Shown: in pieces, positions 7,064 through 13,438 of the stretch
Position numbering within the stretch: the stretch's first letter is position 1
Layout: every line of letters starts with the position of its first letter
Source: Candidatus Thorarchaeota archaeon
GTDB lineage: Archaea > Asgardarchaeota > Thorarchaeia > Thorarchaeales > Thorarchaeaceae
Direction: 5' to 3'
Length of the DNA stretch: 14,977 nucleotides
Assembly (NCBI GenBank): GCA_016840825.1
Contig: JAEORN010000141.1
Location: forward strand, 1 to 14,977
The notes under the pieces: model-generated
What the model was told of the DNA's origin: nothing
Databases searched by the model: none
The model's input: the letters and a program-made list of their open reading frames with translations, nothing else
Program-made: the position numbers and the translations under genes

Positions 7064-7999
7064 CTACTTAAAACTATTTTGATAGGCATGGCCTGTAAAG
7101 ATTGCCTTTACTATGTCTCTAGCGGTTATTGATGTAATCTGAGAATTGTCCAATAATGGATTGAATTCCACAATATCACTATACCGTACTTTTCTCGACC
7201 TGAAGCAGATATCTAGTGCTTTTACTAATTCGTGTATCGATAGTCCACCAGACTCTGGATGCGATACGCCGGGAACAAGATGAGGCTGAAGTACATCAAG
7301 ATCGATAGAGATATAGAGAGAATCCACATTCTCAGAAACTCTTGCAACTGATTCTTCAAATTCTGTAAGGTTGGTGGGACAGGCCGATTTGCCAAGTTCA
7401 TCCTTTTGATCAGGAAGCGCGCATCGAAAATCGTATCCTACAAAGTTCTCTACCAAAACAAGATCCTCACTAATGATTCTCTTAACAGTAGACGCATGAG
7501 AGAGTGTCAAACCACCCATATCCTGATAGAAATCAGCATGAGAATCCAAATACACTAGACCTATTGTTCGAGAAGTCCCTCTTTTCAATCCTTTAACTAT
7601 AGGATATGTAATGTAGTGATCACCACCAAGAAAAAGCAAGGCACTCTTTGACTTTGCTAGGATTGAAGAGGCATCAGAGATATGAATGCCAACAGATTCG
7701 GGTAGTTGGACTCCTAATTCGAGGTCTCCAATATCCTCAATGGTGATCCTTGCTGAAAGAGGTCCATCAAGATCAGAATATAATTCTGATAGAGATAGAG
7801 GATAGCTGTGAGACCTTTCACTATCGGTTGCAACACGAATAGCATCGGGTCCAAATCGTGGACCAGGTGTATGGCTAGATGTCAAATCATAAGGTATTCC
7901 CAAGATTCCGATATCCGGATCGCCTATTTCTGGGGAAGGAATTCCGAAGAATCTTCGGGATGGGCGAAGATATCCGTTTAGTCTATCTTTTAGTGGCAT
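7064..7999 (-). CDS. speB: Ureohydrolase family protein (agmatinase/arginase type)
   Basis: The 311-residue protein belongs to the two-manganese ureohydrolases, which hydrolyse guanidino groups to urea plus an amine (agmatine to putrescine in agmatinases). All metal ligands are visible: FLGGDH with H128, LDSHAD with D152, H154 and D156, and SIDLD with D233 and D235. GVSHPESGG at about 244-252 and VEFNP with E278 complete the signature. The usual SHGT segment reads SHAS (H168 kept), so the exact substrate is uncertain: agmatine, aminopropylagmatine as in Thermococcus, arginine or another guanidine. The start is the ATG at 7999, with a TATA-like box about 32 nt upstream. It is the first gene of the cluster with the TrmB-type regulator, the lipid reductase and the M23-like protein. 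The family call is firm and the substrate is inferred. Confidence 0.88.
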   Translation of the reverse strand: MPLKDRLNGYLRPSRRFFGIPSPEIGDPDIGILGIPYDLTSSHTPGPRFGPDAIRVATDSERSHSYPLSLSELYSDLDGPLSARITIEDIGDLELGVQLPESVGIHISDASSILAKSKSALLFLGGDHYITYPIVKGLKRGTSRTIGLVYLDSHADFYQDMGGLTLSHASTVKRIISEDLVLVENFVGYDFRCALPDQKDELGKSACPTNLTEFEESVARVSENVDSLYISIDLDVLQPHLVPGVSHPESGGLSIHELVKALDICFRSRKVRYSDIVEFNPLLDNSQITSITARDIVKAIFTGHAYQNSFK

Positions 8000-8027
8000 T
8001 CTTATCTAATGTCAAAAGGTTACTAAC

Positions 8028-8035
8028 AAAATAAA
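8028..8035 (-). promoter_or_regulatory. TATA-like box of the agmatinase-family operon
   Basis: The minus strand reads TTTATTTT, centred about 32 nt before the ATG at 7999, predicting a leader of only a few bases. It lies just beyond the T-rich tract of the upstream gene's terminator. Inferred from position. Confidence 0.4.
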
Positions 8036-8049
8036 CTAGGCGATAATGC

Positions 8050-8092
8050 AAAAAAAGAAGAAAATCGATCTCTGACGGAAAGCCAGAGATCG
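8050..8092 (-). terminator. Hairpin plus T-tract terminator of the surface-protein operon
   Basis: The arms CGATCTCTG (8066-8074) and CAGAGATCG (8084-8092) are a perfect 9-bp inverted repeat with a 9-base loop. On the minus strand the hairpin begins 8 bases after the stop codon at 8101 and is followed by a T-rich run containing seven consecutive T (8050-8056, read as A on the plus strand). This resembles an intrinsic terminator. In archaea the T tract alone often suffices, so the hairpin may instead stabilise the 3' end. Confidence 0.7.
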
Positions 8093-8100
8093 TTCGACAT

Positions 8101-9753
8101 TTATACCTGATATGAACCGCCGCCGCCACCGCGACTTCTCACGATACCAACGAGTGCATATATTCCAACAAGCGCGACAAATCCTACAGCAATTCCTGTA
8201 TATGGCATTCCACTCAAAAGACCCTGAATGAATAGATTACCAATATCGGGTTCGACTGTATATCCTTCAGTTGGTGAATCTTTGTAGTAGGTCTCACCTT
8301 CATACTCGTAGGAGATTACAACTGGCGCGAATCTATAACCGCCTTCGTTGACGAATGTGACATCATACACCATAGTAGCTGTAGCATCACCCGCTAGTGA
8401 TGCAACCGTATCACTTGTGGTACCAGTAACTATGACTGTAGGATAGGTATCAGCTAATTCATCATCTGTTATCGTGAGATTGGTTATTGGGTCACTGCCC
8501 TCATTTCTAACAGTGATTGTAATTCTTGCTGAACCGCCTGCAACTGTTGAATCAGGTGAGAAGGATCTGGTAATGGAAATCATTGGTGGAAAGTCTGCGA
8601 CAAAGTTAATGATATACTCAGATTGAGTTCCCAATGCTGTTGCATTCCACATTACCATATGAGATTCTTCGTCATAGTAGCTCTTATTCACCTCGTTAGG
8701 AACGATTGATGTTACATTCATATGTGCAGGAAGTTGACACATTATGAGTGAGTTAGCCGAGCTAAAAGGTGTTATAGGACCAGTTGCACCAAACAATTCA
8801 CCGACATTCAAGCTGGTGGATTCAGTTGACAGGATCTGTTCATCCAAATAGCCTGCTGCCGCGATAGCAATAGGACCTTCTATATCTTGTAAGAATGTAG
8901 GATCCGTCTGAACTAATGCTGGAATGAATTCTGATGAACCTCCATCTCCGCTACTGAAGGTGTCAATGAGTTCCACTAATGCAGCAATATCAGGAATGGC
9001 AAGAAGTCCAGCTGCAGCTGCCGAAGCTTCTGGAAAGACACCGCTATCTATTGAAGTTAGGAATCCATTTCCATTCATTACTCCTAATACAGTATCCACA
9101 GCTAATCCAAACTCGTGAGTTTCCTGATAGATGTAAATATCTATGGAATCAAATGGGAGGGTAATCTCAGCTTCAGGAGGGAATAGACTCTCATCAATTC
9201 TTAGAGAGAAAAGCTCTATGAAAGAGAATTGATATTGAGTTTGTAGATTGTTGACGATACTTGACATTCTTGATCGTGATGTTGCTTCGTCAACATTCAC
9301 AAAGACATTCACCAGAAGACTGAATTCAGTACCGATCATGTCAAATATTGAATTTGGATCGAATCCACCATCCTGAGCTAAGGCAAAGCCACCACCACTG
9401 GAATTGTCTCCAAAAAGATCTCCACCGATCATTTCCATTACGATGTCTAGAAACTCTCCATATACTGAGACGAATGCCATTGCTATGCAATCATCATACA
9501 TTGCTGATTCGAGATCTAGTTCCTCAGATGGAATTCCAAGTTGCCCATAGATAGCCGCTGGTGCGCCTTGGTCATCTATCATTGAGAACATTACTTCTGC
9601 TCCATTAGTAAGGAGCCCTTGAAAGAATTCTTCACCCCCGAATTCATCTTGAGCTACTGTATAACCTGCAGCAGCAGTCATAGGAGTAGCTAAGAGGAAT
9701 CCGATGAGAAGAATCGCAAATGCGTGCTCGATTTTAATTTTCATTGATTTCAT
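8101..9753 (-). CDS. Secreted surface protein with C-terminal membrane anchor
   Basis: About 550 residues. After a basic N-terminus (MKIKIE) there is a hydrophobic signal segment ending in PMTAAA (about residue 30). The exported part is acidic and rich in Gly, Ser and Asp, with several NxS/T sites. A beta-sandwich-like region at about 390-500 (ITVRNEGSDPITNLTITDDE) resembles CARDB or DUF11-type adhesion modules. A transmembrane helix at about 519-540 is followed by an RSRGGGGGSYQV tail, presumably cytoplasmic. The first 380 residues match nothing I recognise. The ATG at 9753 overlaps the stop of the upstream membrane gene (TGATG), and AAAGGAG lies just before it. A GTG at 9756 or an ATG at 9744 are alternative starts. 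It is probably made and used together with the four-helix protein. A structural or sensory surface role is inferred only. Confidence 0.7.
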   Translation of the reverse strand: MKSMKIKIEHAFAILLIGFLLATPMTAAAGYTVAQDEFGGEEFFQGLLTNGAEVMFSMIDDQGAPAAIYGQLGIPSEELDLESAMYDDCIAMAFVSVYGEFLDIVMEMIGGDLFGDNSSGGGFALAQDGGFDPNSIFDMIGTEFSLLVNVFVNVDEATSRSRMSSIVNNLQTQYQFSFIELFSLRIDESLFPPEAEITLPFDSIDIYIYQETHEFGLAVDTVLGVMNGNGFLTSIDSGVFPEASAAAAGLLAIPDIAALVELIDTFSSGDGGSSEFIPALVQTDPTFLQDIEGPIAIAAAGYLDEQILSTESTSLNVGELFGATGPITPFSSANSLIMCQLPAHMNVTSIVPNEVNKSYYDEESHMVMWNATALGTQSEYIINFVADFPPMISITRSFSPDSTVAGGSARITITVRNEGSDPITNLTITDDELADTYPTVIVTGTTSDTVASLAGDATATMVYDVTFVNEGGYRFAPVVISYEYEGETYYKDSPTEGYTVEPDIGNLFIQGLLSGMPYTGIAVGFVALVGIYALVGIVRSRGGGGGSYQV

Positions 9754-10331
9754 CACTCCTTTGGTCTTACAGTTGCACCAATCATCCCTGCAACTATCAC
9801 GACAATAACTGGTGTGAACAACCAGATCAGAATCGGTGTTAGCAAAGCCATTATATCAAGTCCTCCACCACCTGAGAATCCTCCAATCAAAACCAAGAGT
9901 TCGTCAAATATAGATTGAACAAGTGGAATACCTAGAATATCTGTTATTGATGTTCCAGGTGGGATAGGTGGTATTGATCCAAGACCAGATCCCGTGGTGA
10001 ATAGCTGATATACACAGAAGACAAGGATTAGGATAACTGAGAGCCAGGTGAATAAACCTACAACAAATGCACCCTTTTTCGTTCCAGCTATCATACCTCC
10101 AACAAAGCCAGCAGCAGCCCAAATCGCAACCATTAGCCAGTTATTCAATGGGTTTACAAGCACAGCGTTAACTAGAACCATTGTTGGGCGTACATAATTG
10201 CCAAGCTGAGGTGATAACCAGAGAATTAGTGTGTTATACCCATCAGGTAGCAGAAACCACCCTCCTGCTAAAACAATGAGGAGAGCTGCTAGCCATCCGA
10301 AGTACTTTGATCCGAAAGCCATAATTCTCAT
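9753..10331 (-). CDS. Four-helix membrane protein, partner of the surface protein
   Basis: The 192 residues contain about four hydrophobic helices (about 10-28, 63-82, 87-112 and 160-188). A loop at about 113-155 contains a Pro-rich stretch (SIPPIPPGTS) and a Gly-rich stretch (GGFSGGGGLD). The product ends in a basic VRPKE tail. No family motif is recognised. The start ATG at 10331 lies 3 bases after AGGAGG; a second ATG at 10322 is possible. The stop overlaps the start of the surface-protein gene, so the two form a tight operon, divergent from the winged-helix/membrane-protein pair. It could help export or anchor the surface protein, but this is context only. Confidence 0.68.
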   Translation of the reverse strand: MRIMAFGSKYFGWLAALLIVLAGGWFLLPDGYNTLILWLSPQLGNYVRPTMVLVNAVLVNPLNNWLMVAIWAAAGFVGGMIAGTKKGAFVVGLFTWLSVILILVFCVYQLFTTGSGLGSIPPIPPGTSITDILGIPLVQSIFDELLVLIGGFSGGGGLDIMALLTPILIWLFTPVIVVIVAGMIGATVRPKE

Positions 10332-10336
10332 TTTCC

Positions 10337-10350
10337 TCCTAAATTTAGGA
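10337..10350. repeat. 14-bp perfect palindrome, possible operator
   Basis: TCCTAAATTTAGGA equals its own reverse complement. It overlaps the SD site of the membrane-protein gene and lies just downstream of its predicted transcription start, where a dimeric repressor would block transcription. The divergent winged-helix protein is a candidate binder. The palindrome is seen; the operator role is inferred. Confidence 0.45.
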
Positions 10351-10403
10351 AATCTATCACTACTCTTTATCAGAATGTTATTAACCTATGGCGCATTTAC
10401 ACC

Positions 10404-10450
10404 TTCGAAAAATGAAATCTGTTCGTAAAACAGAAATACTCCTTTTCGAA
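10404..10450. repeat. Two concentric inverted repeats
   Basis: The outer arms are TTCGAAAA (10404-10411) and TTTTCGAA (10443-10450). The inner arms are TCTGTT (10418-10423) and AACAGA (10429-10434). Both pairs share nearly the same centre (10426-10427). This could be a regulator-binding array or a structured leader. No coding frame explains it. Confidence 0.45.
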
Positions 10451-10546
10451 TCAAGATAATACGCATCCTGCTTCTAACCCATAGGAATTTGCAGGAAGGG
10501 GTTGTGTGTTTAAAAGCACATAAACGTTGATAGACGGTTGAGAGGT

Positions 10547-10900
10547 ATGAGTAATCAAGACACGCTGCAAACGGTGTATGAACTAGTACAATTGATGTCA
10601 GCCCTGAATGATACTAGACGGTCGATTCTTGTCGCACTAGCTCACATCTACCCCCGGAGTGTGTCTGGAGTGCAGCTAAGCCGATTGATAGGCTATAGTG
10701 GCAAATCACGTAGTCTTTACAGAGGCGTGCTGTCACATCTGCAAGAGAATCAAATGATACTGATAGATCAATTAACTCCAAAACTCTATGCGATCAGAAT
10801 CAATAATGAGCATCCATTGCTCTCATTGTTGGTCGATATGTGTAGAAAATATGGAGCAGATGCAAGAAAAATCTATGAAAAGTCCCTGGAGGAAGAATGA
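10547..10900 (+). CDS. Winged-helix DNA-binding protein
   Basis: About 117 residues. Residues about 20-75 fit a winged helix: a helix with ALNDTRRSILVALAHIYP, a turn, SGVQLSRLIGYSGKSRSLYRGVLSHL as the helix-turn-helix with recognition helix, and a strand pair ILIDQLTPKLYAIRI as the wing. The C-terminal helices (about 80-117) could mediate dimerisation. There is no membrane segment. I chose the ATG at 10547 over an upstream TTG at 10538 because the TATA-like box at about 10513 places transcription start close to it. The ATGA overlap with the next gene, a membrane protein, suggests the two act together. It is divergent from the surface-protein operon, which makes that spacer its most likely target. 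Family is ArsR/MarR-like in outline, not assigned further. Confidence 0.72.
   Translation: MSNQDTLQTVYELVQLMSALNDTRRSILVALAHIYPRSVSGVQLSRLIGYSGKSRSLYRGVLSHLQENQMILIDQLTPKLYAIRINNEHPLLSLLVDMCRKYGADARKIYEKSLEEE
10888..10892 (+). promoter_or_regulatory. Ribosome binding site of the membrane partner gene
   Basis: GGAGG lies 4 bases before the ATG at 10897, within the last codons of the winged-helix gene. It supports that start and points to coupled translation of the two genes. Confidence 0.55.
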
Positions 10901-11499
10901 GTTTGGATACATTGCTCATCCGTGCAAAGAGTCTCTACAGAGATAGGCAAAGGATAGCATTAGCTACGCTCATGATCGTATTCGCACTCACCTTCTATGC
11001 TTTCTATGTTCCAGGAATATATAGTATCTCAGACACTATGCCAGATTGGTTTTCTGGCGGGTGGGCACTAAGCTATGAGCTAGTTTATTCTTTCAATACA
11101 GTAGGTTTCTTCTTGGCTTTTGCATTGATGGTATTTGCATATGGATTCTGGTCATGGGCATTTCTCCCATCTCCTGCGACTGCATACACTCTTAGTGTTC
11201 TGAAAGGTGTTTTTGGAGCAAATGTTACAATAAGACAATCTATTGGCAAGAGATTTCATCTAATCATGGAAACAGGTGCTGAAGTCAACATCAAATGTAG
11301 AATAAAGCAACAAGGAACTGATGATTGGTTTGTCTATCGTCTACAATCTATGGAGATGTCATCACCTAATCTTGAATCAATTGCTTTACGTCACGGGTTC
11401 TCAGTGAATGAGCGCAAAATCGTCTCGTGGGTCAGTCATGATGAATTGCATAGTAGGTCATTGCTTCTATTGAAAGCAATTCAACTAGCTGCAGCATAA
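10897..11499 (+). CDS. Membrane protein with C-terminal soluble domain, partner of the winged-helix protein
   Basis: The 200 residues begin with a basic N-terminus (about 1-20), followed by two hydrophobic helices (about 21-40 and 66-92). A loop of about 25 residues between them is rich in aromatic and acidic residues and probably faces outward. After the second helix come about 105 soluble residues with alternating strands (VTIRQSIGKRFHLIMETGAEVNIKC is split across two strands) and a C-terminal helix; this part is probably cytoplasmic. The fold is not recognised. The start codon overlaps the winged-helix stop (ATGA) and GGAGG is 4 bases upstream. An arrangement in which this protein senses something at the membrane and controls the DNA-binding partner is plausible, but it is not shown by any motif. 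Confidence 0.68.
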   Translation: MSLDTLLIRAKSLYRDRQRIALATLMIVFALTFYAFYVPGIYSISDTMPDWFSGGWALSYELVYSFNTVGFFLAFALMVFAYGFWSWAFLPSPATAYTLSVLKGVFGANVTIRQSIGKRFHLIMETGAEVNIKCRIKQQGTDDWFVYRLQSMEMSSPNLESIALRHGFSVNERKIVSWVSHDELHSRSLLLLKAIQLAAA

Positions 11500-11539
11500 T
11501 ACTGTATTTACCAAAACGATACAAAGAACCTATTTCAAT

Positions 11540-11547
11540 AGTATTTA
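11540..11547 (+). promoter_or_regulatory. TATA-like box of the roadblock-like gene
   Basis: AGTATTTA (position accurate to about one base) lies about 24-25 nt before the ATG at 11568, the spacing of a leaderless transcript. No SD sequence precedes that ATG, which agrees with a leaderless start. Confidence 0.4.
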
Positions 11548-11567
11548 CTGTTCAATATGGGACTAAT

Positions 11568-11963
11568 ATGTCAGTACGAATAAAGAGAACTGTAGATATT
11601 GCTATGGCAAACTATGAATGCATCACTGCGGCATGTGCTTTGACCTATGAACGAAAGATAGGATATGCAACTGAGAATATGCAATTGTCTGTTGATGAAG
11701 TGGATCAGATAATTCGAGCTTGGAACGGAGAGGTCAGTAACTTAATGATCAAACATATCTCATTCCTAGTTGCGCTTCATGATAAGCAGGGTATCGTCGC
11801 AATTAATCCAGAGGGAGCTACAAGTCTCATTGCAGGTACAGGAAAGGGAGTATGGTTCGTCTGCGTATTCGTACCAATGGACCAAGATAAATTTGGTATT
11901 ATGAATGAGTGTGTACAAGCTGCGAAAAATTTAGAGTCATCAGTTTCAGTTTTTGAAGTGTAA
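11568..11963 (+). CDS. Small alpha/beta protein, possible roadblock/LC7-like (or profilin-like) fold
   Basis: The 131 residues predict a helix (about 5-16), two strands (about 18-26 and 30-36), a helix (about 41-53), three strands (about 64-71, 75-80 and 85-101, the last including VWFVCVFVP) and a final helix (about 105-122). The order helix-strand-strand-helix-three strands-helix is that of roadblock/LC7 proteins, which pair with small GTPases such as MglA and are abundant in Asgard archaea. Profilins have a related layout and similar length. No diagnostic motif settles it, so this is an inference from secondary structure read by eye. There is no signal peptide or membrane helix. It appears to be a single gene with its own TATA-like box, ending 2 bases from the convergent membrane gene. 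Confidence 0.5.
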   Translation: MSVRIKRTVDIAMANYECITAACALTYERKIGYATENMQLSVDEVDQIIRAWNGEVSNLMIKHISFLVALHDKQGIVAINPEGATSLIAGTGKGVWFVCVFVPMDQDKFGIMNECVQAAKNLESSVSVFEV

Positions 11964-11965
11964 AC

Positions 11966-12412
11966 CTAGCTCTTGGCGATTATAGGTTGCTGTTCAGATA
12001 TGGTCCTTGCAACAATGGCCATCATAGCACCTACCCATCCAAGTGATTGAGTCATTTGTACCATTAGGGGCATAGCTAATACTCCAGCCCAAGCTAGTTG
12101 AACTAAACTCATGATGAGGCTCAAAGCTCCCATCCCCATTGATACCATAACGATGATTCTGCCAGCTTCAATATGCCTAGTTGTTAGAATGAATCCACCA
12201 AAGATCACACCTAAACCTCCGATGGCTGTCAATGCTGCCAGTATACCCATAATCAGCTCAAAAGTGAATGAAAAAGTTGCACCAAACAATAGGTGAAATC
12301 CTTCTTGCAAAGCTGGAAGATATCCAAGAGTGCCACTAGCTCCTGAAATAATCATCGCAGATCCACCAATAATGCATAGTAACAATGAGGTTCTATTATG
12401 AGATGATATCAA
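11966..12412 (-). CDS. Four-helix integral membrane protein
   Basis: The 148 residues consist mostly of four hydrophobic helices (about 9-30, 45-75, 83-105 and 113-136), rich in Gly, Ala, Ile and Met, with very short loops and an ISEQQPIIAKS tail. No family motif is recognised. The start is a TTG at 12412; GAGAGG lies about 10 nt upstream and a TATA-like TTAAAAG further up at about 12450-12456, so it is probably transcribed on its own. It follows the ABC permease genes on the same strand after 72 bases and converges on the roadblock-like gene with a 2-base gap. Function is unknown; a link to the transporter is possible but unsupported. Confidence 0.62.
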   Translation of the reverse strand: MISSHNRTSLLLCIIGGSAMIISGASGTLGYLPALQEGFHLLFGATFSFTFELIMGILAALTAIGGLGVIFGGFILTTRHIEAGRIIVMVSMGMGALSLIMSLVQLAWAGVLAMPLMVQMTQSLGWVGAMMAIVARTISEQQPIIAKS

Positions 12413-12484
12413 TGTGAATTGACCCTCTCTTGATTTCTCTTTTAAGCTTAGCTCAGATAGTTCGGCACACGACGAATATTACAA

Positions 12485-13438
12485 CTATCCCTTTTTCTCT
12501 TTTATGTACGGCACTGCAATACCCTTTGGAGGCACTGATTTTCTTATACCTGCCAGGGCAATTACCACCAATATATACGGAATCATATGCACGAAGTTTG
12601 AATATGCCTGTAGCCATTCTAGTTCAGGGACCAATGGCACGAAGAACTGAAATCCTGCAAGGAATCCGAAGAATAGTCCAGCAAATAGAATTCCTATAGG
12701 ATTATAGTTGCCAAAAATTAAAGCAGCTAATGAAATAAAACCTCGTCCTGCAACCATACTCTTTCCGAAATACGAACCAAATCCGATCGAAAGGTAAGCT
12801 CCACCAAGGCCAGCAAGACATCCACTGATGACTACACCAATAGTTCTAGTCCACTCAACACTGACCCCTGCTGTGTCAAGTGTACTCGGATCTTCACCTG
12901 CGGCACGTACCCTCAATCCAAAGGGAGTCTTATACATTACATACCAAGCTACTGCCACCATGATGAATGCGATATATGTTATTGGGGAATGGCTCCCGAA
13001 AGCAGTATTTAGGAATGGATTCTCTGCCAATGCATCAATTGTAACTTCAGGCAAACTTGCTACTGAATCAGATACACCAGAACGCCCCCAAATAACTGCA
13101 ATCATAAGGGTAGTGAATCCTTCTCCAAAAAGAATTACCCCTGTACCGCTCACTATATGATTTCCTTTGAACTTGACACAGATTATAGCATGAACTAATG
13201 CAAGTACTCCTCCTGCTCCGATACTAGCAAGAACACCCAACCAAGGATCATCCGTATAGTAGGAAACTGCAACAGCACTAAAGGCACCCATCAACATGAT
13301 GCCTTCCAAACCGATATTCACAACACCTGACTTTTCTGAGAACAAACCACCAAGAGCTGCAAGTATCAGTGGTGTTGACATCTGTAGTGTAGCTGCTATC
13401 AACCAACCAAAGAGAACAAAGTTACCATCTATTTGCAT
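12485..13438 (-). CDS. ABC transporter permease, nucleoside/simple-sugar (BMP) type
   Basis: The 317-residue permease, with about eight to ten hydrophobic helices, belongs to the branched-chain-amino-acid/simple-sugar permease superfamily. It resembles the second permease (NupQ/YufQ type) of importers that use BMP-family nucleoside-binding lipoproteins. Seen signatures are SGVVNIGLEGIMLMGAFSA at about 37-55 and TPFGLRVRAAGEDPSTLDTAG at about 170-190, the cytoplasmic loop that contacts the ATPase. It forms a heterodimeric channel with the product of the next gene upstream. Its ATG directly follows that gene's stop codon (TAG then ATG), so translation is coupled. Length is normal for the family. 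The substrate is inferred from similarity to nucleoside systems. The binding protein is not in the window. Confidence 0.87.
   Translation of the reverse strand: MQIDGNFVLFGWLIAATLQMSTPLILAALGGLFSEKSGVVNIGLEGIMLMGAFSAVAVSYYTDDPWLGVLASIGAGGVLALVHAIICVKFKGNHIVSGTGVILFGEGFTTLMIAVIWGRSGVSDSVASLPEVTIDALAENPFLNTAFGSHSPITYIAFIMVAVAWYVMYKTPFGLRVRAAGEDPSTLDTAGVSVEWTRTIGVVISGCLAGLGGAYLSIGFGSYFGKSMVAGRGFISLAALIFGNYNPIGILFAGLFFGFLAGFQFFVPLVPELEWLQAYSNFVHMIPYILVVIALAGIRKSVPPKGIAVPYIKEKKG

Larger units (their letters stand above)
10332..10546. promoter_or_regulatory. Divergent control region with palindrome and inverted repeats
   Basis: This 215-base spacer separates the surface-protein operon (minus) from the winged-helix operon (plus). 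Going rightward it holds the SD site AGGAGG (minus, 10335-10340), a 14-bp perfect palindrome (10337-10350), a minus-strand TATA-like GTTAATAACA (about 10375-10384), two concentric inverted repeats centred near 10426, a TCCTGC/GCAGGA inverted repeat (10466-10471 and 10491-10496), and a plus-strand TATA-like TTTAAAAG (about 10510-10517). I see no gene here. The short plus-strand open frame at 10231-10428 is the antisense shadow of the membrane gene. Confidence 0.5.

Noticed and set aside
10231..10428. 65-codon plus-strand frame covering the control region
   Set aside because: Its first half is antisense to the four-helix membrane gene and no TATA box or SD site precedes it. The dyad-rich spacer is better explained as regulatory.
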